Part shown: positions 1-11,217 of the stretch, in pieces
Layout of the letters: each line of letters begins with the position of its first letter
Numbering within the stretch: position 1 is the stretch's first letter
Origin: Labia minor
Taxonomy: Eukaryota; Arthropoda; Insecta; Dermaptera; Spongiphoridae
Assembly (NCBI GenBank): GCA_963082975.1
Contig: OY720348.1
Location: forward strand, 68,907,719-68,971,718
Direction: 5' to 3'
DNA: 64,000 nt
The notes under the pieces: model-generated
Database searches by the model: none
Told to the model about the DNA's origin: nothing
Seen by the model: only the letters and a program-made list of their open reading frames with translations
Made by a program: the position numbers and the translations under genes

Positions 1-316
1 ACGAACGAATTACTTCACTTAATATCTTCGAATAAATTTAAACAGAAACATATTGATATCACAATTAAAATTAAAAAAAAATTGCAATATATTGAGCTAT
101 AGGCTTATTATAATATTTATACAATTTAATGGTTACCGATTTGGCCAAAATCAAAAATTCTAAGGTCATATTTGGATTTTCTAGAAAAGTGAAAATGTGG
201 AAAAACTTTGAAATTCTGAGCAATGCGCATAGAAATACCTATATTTAGATATTTAGAAAAAATAAACTCCATACATACTTGTTTTAATACAGAGATATAT
301 ATTTATAAATATATGG
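1..316. other. AT-rich intergenic DNA, unassigned
   Basis: No coding potential and no second copy in the window was recognised. The stretch 130-240 has somewhat normal complexity but nothing identifiable. It ends in TA-rich sequence next to the family C element. Confidence 0.6.
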
Positions 317-679
317 TAGGGTAAAGCATACAGTCGTTGGCCCCCTTAAGCAATTCCTAGCAGTCTTTAATGCATATCTGGGCAAATTGTGGAACTATCT
401 GAGTCAAATTAGTTTTATAGAACATAGATACTATGAACATTTTGATGAATAAACAAAAAAATCATTTTCTTTTCACATTTTCAATAAGCACGCAAAAATG
501 CTAAAAAATACAGTTATTGGCCCCCCTGTTATAGTTATTAGTTTTGGTATTCTATTATGATTATACAACCATACAACAAACGATTACATAACCATAGTTA
601 ATAGCGCAATTTTTAAAATAATATAATAATCTCTTATAATTTGTGTTTTAGTGATAGGGGGCCAACGACTGTATTCACC
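317..679 (+). mobile_element. Family C MITE, copy 1
   Basis: Both ends carry the inverted repeat ACAGTCGTTGGCCCCC (about 331-346 and, inverted, 658-673), with a further related internal copy near 513-530. The body matches a reverse-oriented copy at 45994-46368 almost base for base. TIRs starting CAG and insertion into TA-rich DNA fit a Tc1/mariner-pogo-type non-autonomous element; that superfamily call is inference. The right end directly abuts the start of a family A element, whose first bases are lost. Confidence 0.8.
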
Positions 680-681
680 AG

Positions 682-1287
682 AGATAGTATTGCAATCACG
701 AAAATTTTCGATGTTGAGATTTTGATGTTTTTATACGTTTTGAAGGTTCCTGAATCATTCTCACTAAGGTTGACAAAAATGTATGTCTCTGTGTGTGTGT
801 ATGTGTATGTGTGTATGTATGTAGACAAGATTACCCAAAAACGGTTTGAGCTAGAATCATGAAATTTGGTACATGGACATTATTCAAAATTCGTTGTTTT
901 CTAACAACTTTTGAGAAATGCAGCTCATTCGGAATAGGATCATTACCTACCACGTTTTCTTTTTTTTTCCTCTAAAATAACCGTAAAAATAAAGATATAT
1001 GTTTGATAGTTTTTCATATGATTAAAAATTGTATAAAACTGCTATATATAGAATTTCAGTTTAAATGAATCGCTGAAAGTACAATAATTAATTTTTTCAT
1101 ACAAAGACTGCTAATCACGCGCCAGCACGTGACGTGGTGCTATCAACAAAGAGTCAAACACGCGCTGGTTTAATAAATATTATTTATTAATATAATTTAA
1201 CTAATTAAATTTAATTTAAATATAATATATGTTAATTTATCCAATTCAAATTTACGATATAGTCTAATGGAGAAACTTCAGATTTTT
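682..1287 (+). mobile_element. Family A element (HINE/Helentron-like), copy 1
   Basis: Starts within the family 5' hairpin (CCAGAGATAGTATTGC), then contains the TG microsatellite (790-825), the conserved core (GACAAGATTACCCAAAAACG onward) and a degraded 3' end near 1258-1287 where other copies have GCGAGATAGT plus a hairpin. Small open frames on both strands here are by-products of the repeat and recur in other copies. Confidence 0.85.
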
Positions 1288-2479
1288 TAAATTATAATCA
1301 ATGTAAAGAGAAAAACTATATATATTAAGAGTACCGAACGAATGTTCATTGAACCAGGTGCTTGTTGTTATTGCAGGTAAATATTTACATTTTGGAAACA
1401 TTTTTTTTTTTTTTTGATCTGAAAGTTTGATAATGAATAAACAGAAATAATTTGCGTTGTCTTCTTGTAATATTGATATAAAAAACAAGTTTTTTTCTAA
1501 ACTCGTTTTATATTATTAGTGTTTGATGGGGCCATTGCAAGCGAAAACCTGAATATAGAGGGAGGAGTGGGAAATTGTCGTGACCAGCCTCATTGGATTC
1601 TCATTGTGCTAAAAAAATTAATGATATTTAGTGGCGGCGGATGCTTAGAATAAAATTGAAATTAATTCTCAAATGTGCTATCTATTTATTCACAACTTTG
1701 TGGTTTGAGAGAACCTCACCCTCAAAAAAAAAAAAAAAAAAAAAATACCAAATTTTCATCATCGCCTCAATTGAAAAAGAATCTTTAACAAATTTCTAAA
1801 AAACAAAATTATATTAAATATACAATAAAACACATAATTTTATGATAAATTTTTTAATAATAATTACAAATTAATTAAATTAATAATAAATTAATAATAA
1901 TTACAAATTAATTAAATTAATAATAAATTAATAATAATTACAAATTAATTAAATTAATAATTAAATAAATTAATATTAATTAATAATAATTATAAATTAT
2001 TATATATTACACCAGAATAATAAATAATTAAATAGAATGATTAATTAAAAACAATAAAACATAAAGTATTTGAAAATTTGAATAGATGACAAACCAAAGG
2101 CAATAAGATAAGACCTTGAATATGACTTAATAATGAATTTAGAGTTAATAGTACACGTTTTCGACATTAGAGGTCGGTTAGGCAACGCGTCTCGCTTGTT
2201 TGAATGGCCTCCTATTGCTATTATCATAATAATTAAATTAAAATAATTATTATATCTTATTTTTAAATGAGTGAATAAAATAATTATACTATAAATTTAA
2301 TTGAATTTAATGAAGAATCATTTTAAACACACCATTTCAATGTCAGTTCAAATTTTATTAAAATTTTTTTTTGTATAGATTTTTTTTATTTCTGTTATTT
2401 AAAATAATATATAAGTACATTTACAAATTTAACCCAAAATATTGATATCCGATTCTCAAAATATGTTAGGGTGTTATTA
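1288..2479. other. AT-rich intergenic DNA with poly(A) tracts
   Basis: Mostly low complexity. A stretch at 1510-1690 and one at 2150-2225 have ordinary base composition. The latter includes TCGGTTAGGCAACGCGTCTC, which resembles a tRNA D-arm/A-box, but no matching B box is evident. No gene recognised. Confidence 0.6.
1854..1962. repeat. 37-bp AT-rich minisatellite, 3 copies
   Basis: A 37-bp unit (TTAATAATAATTACAAATTA followed by ATTAAATTAATAATAAA) repeats perfectly at 1854 and 1891, with a third, slightly short copy from 1928. Confidence 0.9.
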
Positions 2480-2960
2480 GTTTTTTACCAGGTAAAAAGT
2501 TGTAGTGCAGAAGACATTCTGTATTTTAAACGGATCTTGTTCTTCTTGCTTATATCTGTTTTTATTCTAAGTATCACGTCTCAAGATATGAGAACACCTG
2601 TTAGTTTCCCCCTCGGTTTTTTATTCGCTGGTCTCTTCCATTCCGGGTAAATTTTTAATGGCCCTTCTGCTCTGTGTCCACGTGTTAGTTCCAGTAAGGA
2701 AGCCGGCTGATTGTCCATTTTATAATATTTTGGACGTCACCTCTTGGTTTTCTTTATTCCATTTACGATCTCAGAGTTTCTCCCCATTATAGTTCTAAGT
2801 GTTTTCGTTTCAGTTCTTAACCGAATTTATTTCATCTTTGAACTGAATGCTCGGCTTTCTTGGTGAAGACGGATTGGACAGACAGATGAATTGTATATCT
2901 TCTCTTTAGTTTCAGTACTTGTTCAGTATATTTGTTTCTCCAAATATATATCTGAGACAA
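2480..2960 (-). pseudogene. Possible decayed non-LTR retrotransposon segment
   Basis: Unlike its flanks, this stretch has normal complexity. Minus-strand frames give fragments reminiscent of the region downstream of the LINE reverse transcriptase, for example ETKTLRTIMG followed later by a basic GHRAEGPLKIYPEWKRP-like stretch, interrupted by stops and frame changes. The resemblance is weak and from memory; a diverged non-coding conserved region cannot be excluded. Confidence 0.3.
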
Positions 2961-3179
2961 CTAGATATTTTAACCACCTTCAAATCTTGGTCATTAATTA
3001 CGAGCTAGTGAAAGAACTTTACAGCCAAAACTCTCACTATACACTATAAATAATACTTTTTTATGTCATAAAGTGAAACATAAATATATTTGGATTTAAA
3101 AAAACAGCTTTAAAAAATAGTATTAGACACCTTTATGAACGAAAAATGGATGAAAAAATATAAAGTCGATTGACATCGA

Positions 3180-4080
3180 CAAATCTGAACAAGGTTAAAA
3201 TATAAAAACCTGTCAACAGTAGAAGAAGCACTGAGTAAAAGGAGAAACAAAAGCAAACTCCGAACATATTGGTATTTATCTGAGGTTAAAATATTGATTC
3301 AAAAGAAATAAATGACGTTAAGGAGAGAATGGGGAAAAGAAGATGATTGGCAAGAATACATCACAGAAAGGAACATGTCTAATAAGAGAATACTTAAAAT
3401 CAAGAAGGATTACGAGACATATATCAACGACACTCTGATAATTTATAACAATAGTCAAAACCAATGGAGGGAGTATTTTATCAAACTATGACTATCGAAC
3501 TCTGTGGCTCTACGGAACTCGAAAGTACTTGACCGCAGCAACCACATTTCTCCGAGTGTCCCTATCCTGAACTACAAGCATCCAACTCCTACCCTCTCCT
3601 ATCTCTTTCACGTCCCTTCCTACATTGTCCGCCCACTGCCCCTTTGGCCTTCCAACCGGACGTTTTCCAATCAGTCTCCCCATCATTCTATTTTTTACCA
3701 TTCTTGACTCTCCCATTCTAGCCAGTTGTCCTGCCCATCACAAGTCTAGAGATGCATAGAGGTCATGCAATTCCTCATTATGTATTTGACTTTGGTCACT
3801 CAAACTAAATTACATAAACAGGAGAATTACCTTACCCAAAAATGATGTAGCGTATAAAGAAATGAGGTAAGGGCGGAAGTGCTCTCCCTTGAACCGAGAA
3901 CCACCAATATAGCTAATATATTTAATGAGCTTCTCAAATAAAAGAATTCTTACAAGTGAACTTGTCAAATTAATTATACCATAAGCCTATGAATGGAAAA
4001 TTAGTGTGATACTATCCCAGTGTTTAAGAAAGACAATAGAAACGACCTCTTTAATGTAAGAAGAATACTCTACGCAGTTT
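3180..4080 (+). pseudogene. LINE ORF2 relic (linker and start of RT domain), decayed
   Basis: Plus-strand fragments across shifting frames look like a LINE polyprotein between the endonuclease and reverse transcriptase. At 3210-3300 a KRRNKSKLRTYWYLSEVK stretch recalls the basic linker. At 3990-4060 an EWKISVIL stretch followed, one frame over, by VFKKDNRNDLFNVRRI resembles RT motif 1 (W..SVI.PIFKKGDR...NYR). Stops and frameshifts make it non-functional. A minus-strand LINE tail (3510-3740) lies inside it, so a later insertion or rearrangement has split it. Confidence 0.5.
3510..3740 (-). pseudogene. LINE ORF2 C-terminal tail, copy 1
   Basis: The minus strand encodes a 68-residue end with GRLIGKRPVGRPKGQWADNV followed by GRD and, at the end, QDRDTRRNVVAAVKYFRVP before TAG at 3510. 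The GRP/W.DN motif followed by QDRD.WR.VVAAAK.F is the usual C-terminal end of insect LINE reverse transcriptases of the Jockey/R1-like group (family knowledge). The same tail is found at 10721-11217, 38497-38607, 43440-43504 and 59995-60108. The copy is 5'-truncated. Confidence 0.75.
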
Positions 4081-4099
4081 TAAAATGAGATGGATCAAA

Positions 4100-4695
4100 A
4101 TCTACAGATAATGAACTAATCCATAATTATTTTAACGAATAATCATTAAAGATTTTATTGTATTAATTTTAATTAGTTATTTTGAATATTATCTGATTCT
4201 ATTAAATTAAATTAATTCTAATAAAATGTATTTGTAACAATTTATATTTCCCGGCACCCCACGTTCGTTGCCAGTACAATTAATTCTCAACATCAAAAAG
4301 GATGAAGTAGTAGGCAAACGGATTCATTAATTCATCAGTAGGGAACCCTCCATGAAACTAAACTCGAATTTAGGTAATCATAATTTATTTGATATATAAT
4401 ATATATATATATATTTATATATAAGCCTGTACATTTTTAAAATGAAGATTTATTTAACCAAATTTAATGATAATAGACATTAATAATATAGGTAATTGTC
4501 TTAAATTCTTAAATATATATATATATATATATAGATATATATATGTTAAAATGTTAAAAGACATTTTAGTTTTATATAGATAAAACATGGAACAAATCAG
4601 AATTTTTTTTAAATTGTTAAACATTATCTTATCTATTTTATATTTAATTAAAATAATAATTAAATTTAATATAAAAGTATATTTGTATTTATTTT

Positions 4696-4734
<39 letters not shown>

Positions 4735-4808
4735 AGTATATATCAATCGCTAGTGTTATTAATTGGGCTTTTCTTATTTTATTATATTTAGTATATATTC
4801 ATCTATAC
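4100..4808. other. AT-rich DNA with TA microsatellites
   Basis: TA repeats at about 4398-4415, 4512-4545 and 4698-4732. No gene seen. Confidence 0.7.
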
Positions 4809-5061
4809 CAGGAGTGGGCAAAATCCGGCCCGCGGGCCCGATTCGGCTCTTTTGCTTATTTTATCCGGCCCGCCGGCCTGTTGAAAAAGTTTGGCTCTTA
4901 TTTCGATCTTTCATTCATTCAATATTTGGCTCTAAAAAAAAAGGTAATTTTTTTTTTACAAATGTCCCGGTTTGGTGTTTTCGAAATATGGTCCTCCGGC
5001 CCGGGAGACATTTTGAAAATTTCATTTTTTTCCCGTGCTTAAAAGTATTTGCCCACCTCTA
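4809..5061. mobile_element. hAT-like MITE (CAGGAGTGGGCAAA type)
   Basis: The left end CAGGAGTGGGCAAAATCCGG and right end (reverse complement) TAGAGGTGGGCAAATAC form terminal inverted repeats around a ~250 bp non-coding core containing CCGGCCCGCGGGCC. This terminal type, CAGNGGTGGGCAAA next to a CCGGCCCGCGGGCC block, is known from hAT MITEs. The putative 8-bp target duplications are degenerate. Confidence 0.7.
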
Positions 5062-5779
5062 TTCACATAATATACAAAAACACCAAATTTCAAATACTCT
5101 TAAACAAAATAGTTAAAAAAATAAAGTATTATAATAAATAAATATTCAAAATATAATATTTTTTTTTAATTGTAAATTATATTTTTCTAAAAATAAAAAA
5201 TCTCTCAATATATATTCTAAATAAAATTCATGTGATATTGGTATGTATATGTTCAGTGAACTATTTATTTCACAATATTTAATAATTTCAATTATTTATT
5301 TTGTTTTTTTTTTTATTAATATTTTTATAATTCTTTAAATTATATTTAAATACAATCATTTTAAAGGAATTATGATAATACTAAAAAAATATGTGTTCGA
5401 CTGCAGTAATTTTGTTTTTTTTTATTTTCAGGTTTGGGATAAAATGAAATTTGATTGAAAGTTCAGTGTGTGAAGTGGTGAGAGGGCGGCAAATGTGTCT
5501 TCTGTTACTGGCAGCAGAAATACAAATATATGTCACTTGAGGAATTCAAAAATGGATTGTCACATTGATTTTTCACGATGTTTGCTCATTTCAGGGGCGG
5601 ATAAGAAATCTTTCTAATTATTTGCTTTAAAAAGGATTGTGAATAGTCAACAAGCATCTAACTTGTCTTAATATTAATCTTAACAAGTTATTTAATAGGA
5701 TTTTATGAATGAAGAAGAAAAATTAGTAATAATTTAAAAAGTCATACATGTGTATATCTATCAAGGAGTAAGAGAGGGG
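5062..5779. other. AT-rich intergenic DNA
   Basis: Mainly A/T tracts. A normal-complexity patch lies at 5450-5640 (TCAGTGTGTGAAGTGGTGAG and following) without recognisable coding content. Confidence 0.6.
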
Positions 5780-6135
5780 GAAGAGAACTAGGTTAGGTCA
5801 AGGGTTGCGTTCCTAAACGAGCACCCAGTGAATGAATCGAAACGACTAATTGAGCTTGCAGATGGAAGAAGCCGACCAGGTCGTCATCGTTCCTCTGGCA
5901 TCCTTGAATGAACGACCCGAACGGCGCCCACTCCACGACACTGGGGTCACGCGTGACACATACGCACTCCTCTCCCACCATTCACAGAGCACGCCAGCTG
6001 ACGAGATCTCATTCACACACCACAAGCAAGTTTGGTATTGGGAAAAAAAAGTGGGGGAGAGAGAGGAGAGGAGAAGAGAGGAGGGCCTCCCCAATCCGTT
6101 TCTTTCACTACAGGGAAGTTACCAAGCCAAACGAT
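5780..6135. promoter_or_regulatory. GC-richer non-repetitive island 1, candidate enhancer
   Basis: About 350 bp of balanced composition in AT-rich surroundings, with no second copy in the window. It holds a perfect 12-bp palindrome GTCACGCGTGAC at 5946-5957, a nuclear-receptor-like AGGTCAAGG at 5795-5803, an E-box CAGCTG near 5996 and homeodomain-core ACTAATTGAG near 5845. Several overlapping open frames of 60-100 codons exist on both strands but none looks like a protein. Regulatory role is inference from position in the desert around slp. Confidence 0.35.
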
Positions 6136-6410
6136 ACATGCGGTTATGATTTTATCCAACTAACGAAGAGAAAGATTTTTATTTTTATTTTTATATTTTT
6201 TTTTTTTTTTTGTTTAATTTAATTTTCTTTACTAAAAGGGTCTGGCTAGCCCTTTGACAATTTATGTATAATCGAATTGTTTTATTTTTTTTTCTTTCTT
6301 TATGAATTTTAAAAATTTATTAAAACGAATTGAAATTCGTTTTCTGGTCTCATTTACATTTCATTAATATATTATTAATATCTTATATTTATATATACAT
6401 ATATATATTA

Positions 6411-7128
6411 TTTTTTATTATTATTAAAATTAATATTTTAAATTAAGAAAAAACTAATATAGATGATTTTTTCCGAGGCTGAAACCACACAATACAGATC
6501 GATTTTTTTTTATAAAAATTATCTATGGTGTAAATTTCAAAAAAATTCATAGTGCGGTTTAATATTTCAAAAATACAATATGTATACATATATATGAAAT
6601 GAAATATATATATATATATATATTATATGAAATGAAATATATAAATATATTGTATTTTTGAAATATTAATTTTTTTGAAATTTACACCATAGATAGTTGT
6701 TATAAAAAAAATCGATCTGTATTGGTTTCAGTCTCGGAAAAAATCATCTATATTAGTTTTTTCTTAATTTAAAATATTAATTTTAATAATAATAAAAAAT
6801 GGCAGTTGACTACAAAATATTATAAATATAAAAAAAAAATAAAAATATTTATTTTAATAATATTTTGTAATCAAATTACGAAATATATATTATGTTATAT
6901 CCACATGCCATACTTTTCTGTCTTTCGGTGCATTAATACATACGTTTAAGGGCTTTATGTTTTTTTTTTTTAATTTATGTTCTTTTAAATTATTTGAATT
7001 TGTTTCATATATTTTGTCGCTTATTTATTTTAAATTAAATAATTTTAATCTTCAATATTCATAGTTGATAAGTAATAATTATTTTAAAGTAGCGAGTACT
7101 GAACCAGGTACTTTATGTATAAAAGTGA
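6411..7128 (+). mobile_element. Family D element (relative of B) with inverted 5' duplicate
   Basis: The left part is a near-palindrome: about 6411-6595 is repeated inverted at about 6635-6800, centred on TA-rich DNA; both arms carry the family D/B block around the GAGGCTGAAACC / GGTTTCAGTCTC motif. The body 6800-7128 (ATTATGTTATATCCACATGC ... GAACCAGGTACTTTAT) matches copies at 19255, 41832 and 59350. The 3' end has an AGTAC...GTACT inverted repeat. Confidence 0.8.
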
Positions 7129-7319
7129 AAAATGAAAATAAAAAGAGTTGTTCGACTTATTGATTCCAGATTAAGTATTTCATTAGAGAATAGGTTTTAA
7201 TATTGATGAAATGAAATGAAACCGTTTTAGTTGTTGTGAATTTTATATGAATAAGGGAATAAATAAGACAATTTTTTTTAACCAGAAAAAAAAAAAAATA
7301 AAAAAATATTGAAAATGGA

Positions 7320-7790
7320 AATGCTCCGGAAATGACCTCTGGTTTATTTTGAGGCAAGTGTCTTGATTGTTGGGGGTCTCGGTGGGGCCAAATTTTCGAC
7401 ACGTGCTCTCCTTGATGAGCAACAAGCTGCCACATTGAGTGGTCGTGGGTGGATACCGCAGATGTAGCCCATTAATGTCCTCCAATGTGCTTATGAATGA
7501 AATTTGTACTTTAAGAATGAACGAGGCGACGGGTCGTTGAGAAAACAAGCGACTCAATTAATGGCAATTGACCGAGGGCTTCAATTAATGAACCCAAGAA
7601 CCAAAACAAAGAGATGCCCCAGAGGCAGGCATTTCACAAAAGGGACTTAATCCAATTTCTGAAACAGGATGCATCCACTAATGGATGTCCCCCACCACCT
7701 GGCATCGAGAACAACGCCAGGCCCGATACACCGACGAAGGAAACAATCGAAAAATAGAAAAACGTACATGAAACCATCAATTACATCGTC
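7320..7790. promoter_or_regulatory. GC-richer non-repetitive island 2, candidate enhancer
   Basis: Balanced composition for ~470 bp, single copy here. It contains a run of homeodomain-type sites: CCATTAATGT near 7469, CAATTAATGGCAATTGACC at 7555-7573, TCAATTAATGAACCC at 7581-7595 and CACTAATGGATG near 7676. Dense ATTA cores in a non-AT-rich island are typical of developmental enhancers, here ~16 kb 3' of the slp stop codon. A minus-strand open frame through the island lacks protein-like features. Confidence 0.4.
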
Positions 7791-8139
7791 ATTACATCGA
7801 CATGCAAGTTTCATCAAATAGAAATAGCCAAGTGAACCGAGCAGGTGATTTTCAATTATTAAATTAATACCGAAGATATCTATTTAAAAGACTAATGGTA
7901 GTATTTTTAGTTAAAATAGAATTGTTAGTCTAGAAACTATCATGTTATAAGAATGAAGTCCTCATCATTAATGTAATTAAAATTGTTGACAATAATTGAA
8001 AAGTTGACGGATTCAAATCAGACTGATGATGAGGATAATGATTTCAAAACACATTTCTTTCTACTCTAACAATATTTATTTAAATATATTGTATTCAATA
8101 AATGGGTTTATTCATCGTGTTCATTGCTTTACTACCTAA
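7791..8139. other. AT-rich intergenic DNA
   Basis: No gene or second copy recognised. Confidence 0.6.
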
Positions 8140-8280
8140 TTTAAAGGGTTCAAGTTCAAGGGAATTTCTCTTTAAACTGGGGTCTATGGGAACGAGGGCC
8201 GCCCAACCCGCCGCGTGATTGAATTTGGGAGGACACTTTAAAGTAGCGGGCTCTGATCAAGATAAAGGCTACATAACATT
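8140..8280 (+). mobile_element. SINE family 1, partial copy
   Basis: Shares with the 9437 copy the blocks AAGGGAATTTCTCT, TGGGGTCTATGGGA, a CAACCCGCC stretch and AGTAGCGGGCTCTGATCAAG. The tRNA-like head and 3' end are degraded or missing. Confidence 0.7.
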
Positions 8281-8504
8281 AACAGTATATATACATGTCA
8301 GTGACAAACCTTTCTAATTTATTTATTTATTTATCCTTCGAAATTAAAATTTTTATTTTAAAATATTACTTTTTTTTCAATTTAATTATGATACATTTAA
8401 ATTACCAATTATTTATTTTTTAATTGAATATAAAAAAATAAATAAATATTTAATTATTTTATAGTTTATATTGTTATATATTATAAGTTATATATGGGAG
8501 ATAA

Positions 8505-8785
8505 TACATAAACTCTTTATCTCGTGGTTCAGGGTTGAAGTCTCAGGCGTGGTATGGGAATTTTCCTGTGTGGGGTCTATAAGACTCTACCCAGCCTACG
8601 TGATCAAAAATAAAAAGTAGACTCTGCAAACAAAAAAAAACAAAAAAAAAATAAATAAAAAAAATAATAAAATTAAGATAATGGTTGAGAGAATCCGTTT
8701 TACTGATCATAGAATTCCTCTACCTATATATGGCAACCAACTTGATAGCCGCTGTTCTTGTGTGGATGGATAAAAGTTTTTATAC
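8505..8785 (+). mobile_element. SINE family 1, copy with diverged head
   Basis: Contains a B-box-like GGTTCAGGGTTGAAGTCTC, then GTGGGGTCTATAAGACTC, CCCAGCCTACGTGATCAA and the 3' block GAGAGAATCCGTTTTACTGA TCATAG, in the same order as at 9437-9722. An A-rich expansion lies at 8628-8670. Confidence 0.75.
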
Positions 8786-9436
8786 TTTGAAAAACTTTTG
8801 AAAATATGTACATTATGTTCTACAATTGGAGTAGATTGTTAGAACCCTTCTATATGAAACAATATGGACCCACATAGTCATACCTCGAATCGAAGCAATC
8901 CGTTAAAAATCGAAGATTTATTCAATGAAAAATAAAAATAAATTAGTATGATTACATTTTATCTTCTTATGGTATGTACTTTTTAACATATATACTCATA
9001 TTGAATTTTTTATAAATAAATATATATTTACTTACCTATTCTATCATTCACTTCAAATTCCTCGGTTAATCCAACCAGTGATTAAATATAGTATAAATAT
9101 TTTTTTCATTTGTCAGCTCTAAATATCGTACATAGGTATAAGAATTTTTTTCAAATTGAAAAAGATGAATAGTTGATTAAATTTATATAAAAATTATTTA
9201 TATCTGAATAAATTTCACTTTCAAGCCAACATTGATCATGTCACTTGCTGATTAATCTGCCATAATTGTCGTATCGTCCATTTCTTTTTAAATCCTTTTC
9301 ATACTAAAACAGAAAAAAAAAAATTATTTAATTTACATTTATTTAATTATTATTTTTTTTTATTTTTGTTTTAATATTTTTCAAATTAATTTTTATTCTA
9401 ATTTAATAATTTTTTAAAAAATAAATAATTTTTTAG

Positions 9437-9722
9437 AAGGCGTCACAGGATGAGAGGCTAGCGTCGCTGTCTCACATTCACATGGTCCCGAGTTCAAGTC
9501 CCGGTTCTGGCAAAGGGAATTTCTCTAGGTGGGGTCTATGGGACGGAGTCAACCCAGCCTCCGGGATCAACATTGGGAAGCTACTTGATAAAAAAGTAGC
9601 GCCTCTGATCAAGAAAATCAAGGTAAAGGTTGAGAGGACCCGTTCTACTGATCATAGGACACCTCATTGATATAACCGGCTTGATAGGCGTTGTCCTTGC
9701 GTAGGACGTACAAAAGTCAGAA
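9437..9722 (+). mobile_element. SINE family 1, best copy, tRNA-derived
   Basis: The first ~72 bp look like a tRNA: GCGTCACAGGATGAGAGGCT AGCG at the A-box/D-arm position and GAGTTCAAGTCCCGG as a canonical B box (GGTTCNANNCC type). A tRNA-unrelated body follows (GTGGGGTCTATGGGACGGAG ... GTTGTCCTTGCGTAGGACG). Related copies are at 8140, 8505 and 56640. The internal Pol III promoter would drive transcription if active. A 62-codon open frame inside it is incidental. Confidence 0.8.
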
Positions 9723-10720
9723 ATAATTTTTTATTAAATTAATTTAATTTCCATATCGATCGACACTTAGTGTAATAATTATGTATTTTTGATAATAATA
9801 AAAAGTTCAAAGTACCATGTTAGTAAATATACTAGAGTAATGTGATGAATATTTAACAAACATGAATTGCATTTAGTAATTTTAAATAATAATAATAATA
9901 ATAATTTAAAATAATAATTAAAAATGTAATAATCTGAATTTTCTCAATCATCATTTTTTTCCTCATCTGTCCACCAACTCATGTTCAACGATTATTAAAC
10001 AAATGTTTTTTTTTAACATTCTCTCCTAAATCTTCCCCTCTTTACCCTCCATAATTTGATTGAATTTGTTTCAACCACACTGGCTATGATGATTTATTAA
10101 TAAATAATCATAAGATTCTTGTTATAATGTTTATTTATCGCTTCTCTGCAAATCAATTAGAGGTCTTTTTCGTAAAGATATACAGTCAATGATCTAACGA
10201 AACAAAGTTTTATTTAACTTAAAAAATTTCATGCAAAAGGATCAAACAGTTTGATCGAAAGTTTGCTTACAAGACAAACAAACAAGAGGAAAGTATTTTT
10301 TTGAATTGAGATGTATGAAATATAAATGTTTATTGAAAATCGAATAAGCATCGGACCGCAAGGCTTGTTTGGCGTCAAAAACTCAAAAGAAACAAGATAT
10401 CAAAGACAACCAACCAACCAGCGGAGGAAATCAAGCAGCCACGAAAAATTTGGAATTTGTCAATTATGAAGAAATGAGGGAGAAAAAAAAACAACCAAAA
10501 AGCTTAGAAAAAAAAAATAATAAGTTAAATCCGATTTGAAATTGTTCTAATTTCATTCCGAAAGAAGAATTTATTATTATTATGTATCAGAATATCATTA
10601 TTTTCAAGATAACCCTACATTAACATTATCGGAGGAAGGAAGAAATATTGTTGTTTATGAATTCTACTTAACATAAAATTATGATTATCATTAATATAAT
10701 TTAAACCGCTTTCTGTAATC
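9723..10720. other. AT-rich intergenic DNA
   Basis: Contains (AAT)n near 9887-9905 and purine-rich stretches. A patch at 10180-10470 has more normal complexity but no identifiable feature. Confidence 0.6.
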
Positions 10721-11217
10721 ACGAAGGATAATAATCGGTTGCAATCGAATAACGCCTGTTATCATGCAGTAAAGGGGCTTATCTCGCCAAAATTATTATC
10801 AAATGTGCGTTGTGAGGCATGGTCTATGACATTGGGAGACGAGAGTAGAATTGGAATATTTGAAAATAAGATTCTTCGCAGCATTTATGGTCTAAAGAAA
10901 GATTACCGGGAAATAACGGTGACTGCATAAAGGGGAATTGTATGAGCTCTATGCATTTCCAGACATAATAAAATCGAGAAGGTTGCGATGGGAAAAACTC
11001 GTGGCTAAAAATGGATATAAAAGTATTGCGAAGGGTATATTTATGGGGAGATCAATTGAGAAACGTCTGTTTTGAAGAGAAAGGACGAAGTGGATGGACA
11101 ATGTAGGAAGGGACGTGAGAGAGAAGACAGTGGGTAGGAGTCGGATGGGTATAGCTCAGGATAGGGACACTTGGAGAAATGTGGTTGCTGCGGCCAAGAA
11201 CTTTCGAGTTCCGTAGA
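10721..11217 (+). pseudogene. LINE ORF2 C-terminal region, copy 2 (longest)
   Basis: The translation begins around CEAWSMTLGDESRIGIFENK then ILRSIYG, matching the conserved LINE stretch CE.WTLTK.DE.RI..FE.KILR..G just C-terminal of the RT domain. A shifted frame continues with RRLRWEKLVAKNG, GRSIEKRLF, KWMDNVGRDVRE and ends MGIAQDRDTWRNVVAAAKNF RVP then TAG at about 11217. Frameshifts and stops make it dead, and the 5' end is truncated. Other tails in the window share the final motif. Confidence 0.8.

Noticed and set aside
2155-2225. Possible tRNA gene (D-arm-like TCGGTTAGGCAACGCG)
   Set aside because: No B box/T-arm and no acceptor stem pairing could be found.
5793-6222. Overlapping 62-104 codon frames in island 1
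   Set aside because: Present on both strands simply because the island is GC-richer with few stops; no start context or domain.
7157-7557. Minus frames of 92-104 codons in island 2
   Set aside because: Run out into poly-Phe from AT tracts; no family resemblance.
9437-9510. Possible functional tRNA gene
   Set aside because: The head does not fold into a complete cloverleaf and it is attached to a dispersed SINE body.
9482-9670. 62-codon plus-strand frame
   Set aside because: Lies inside SINE family 1.
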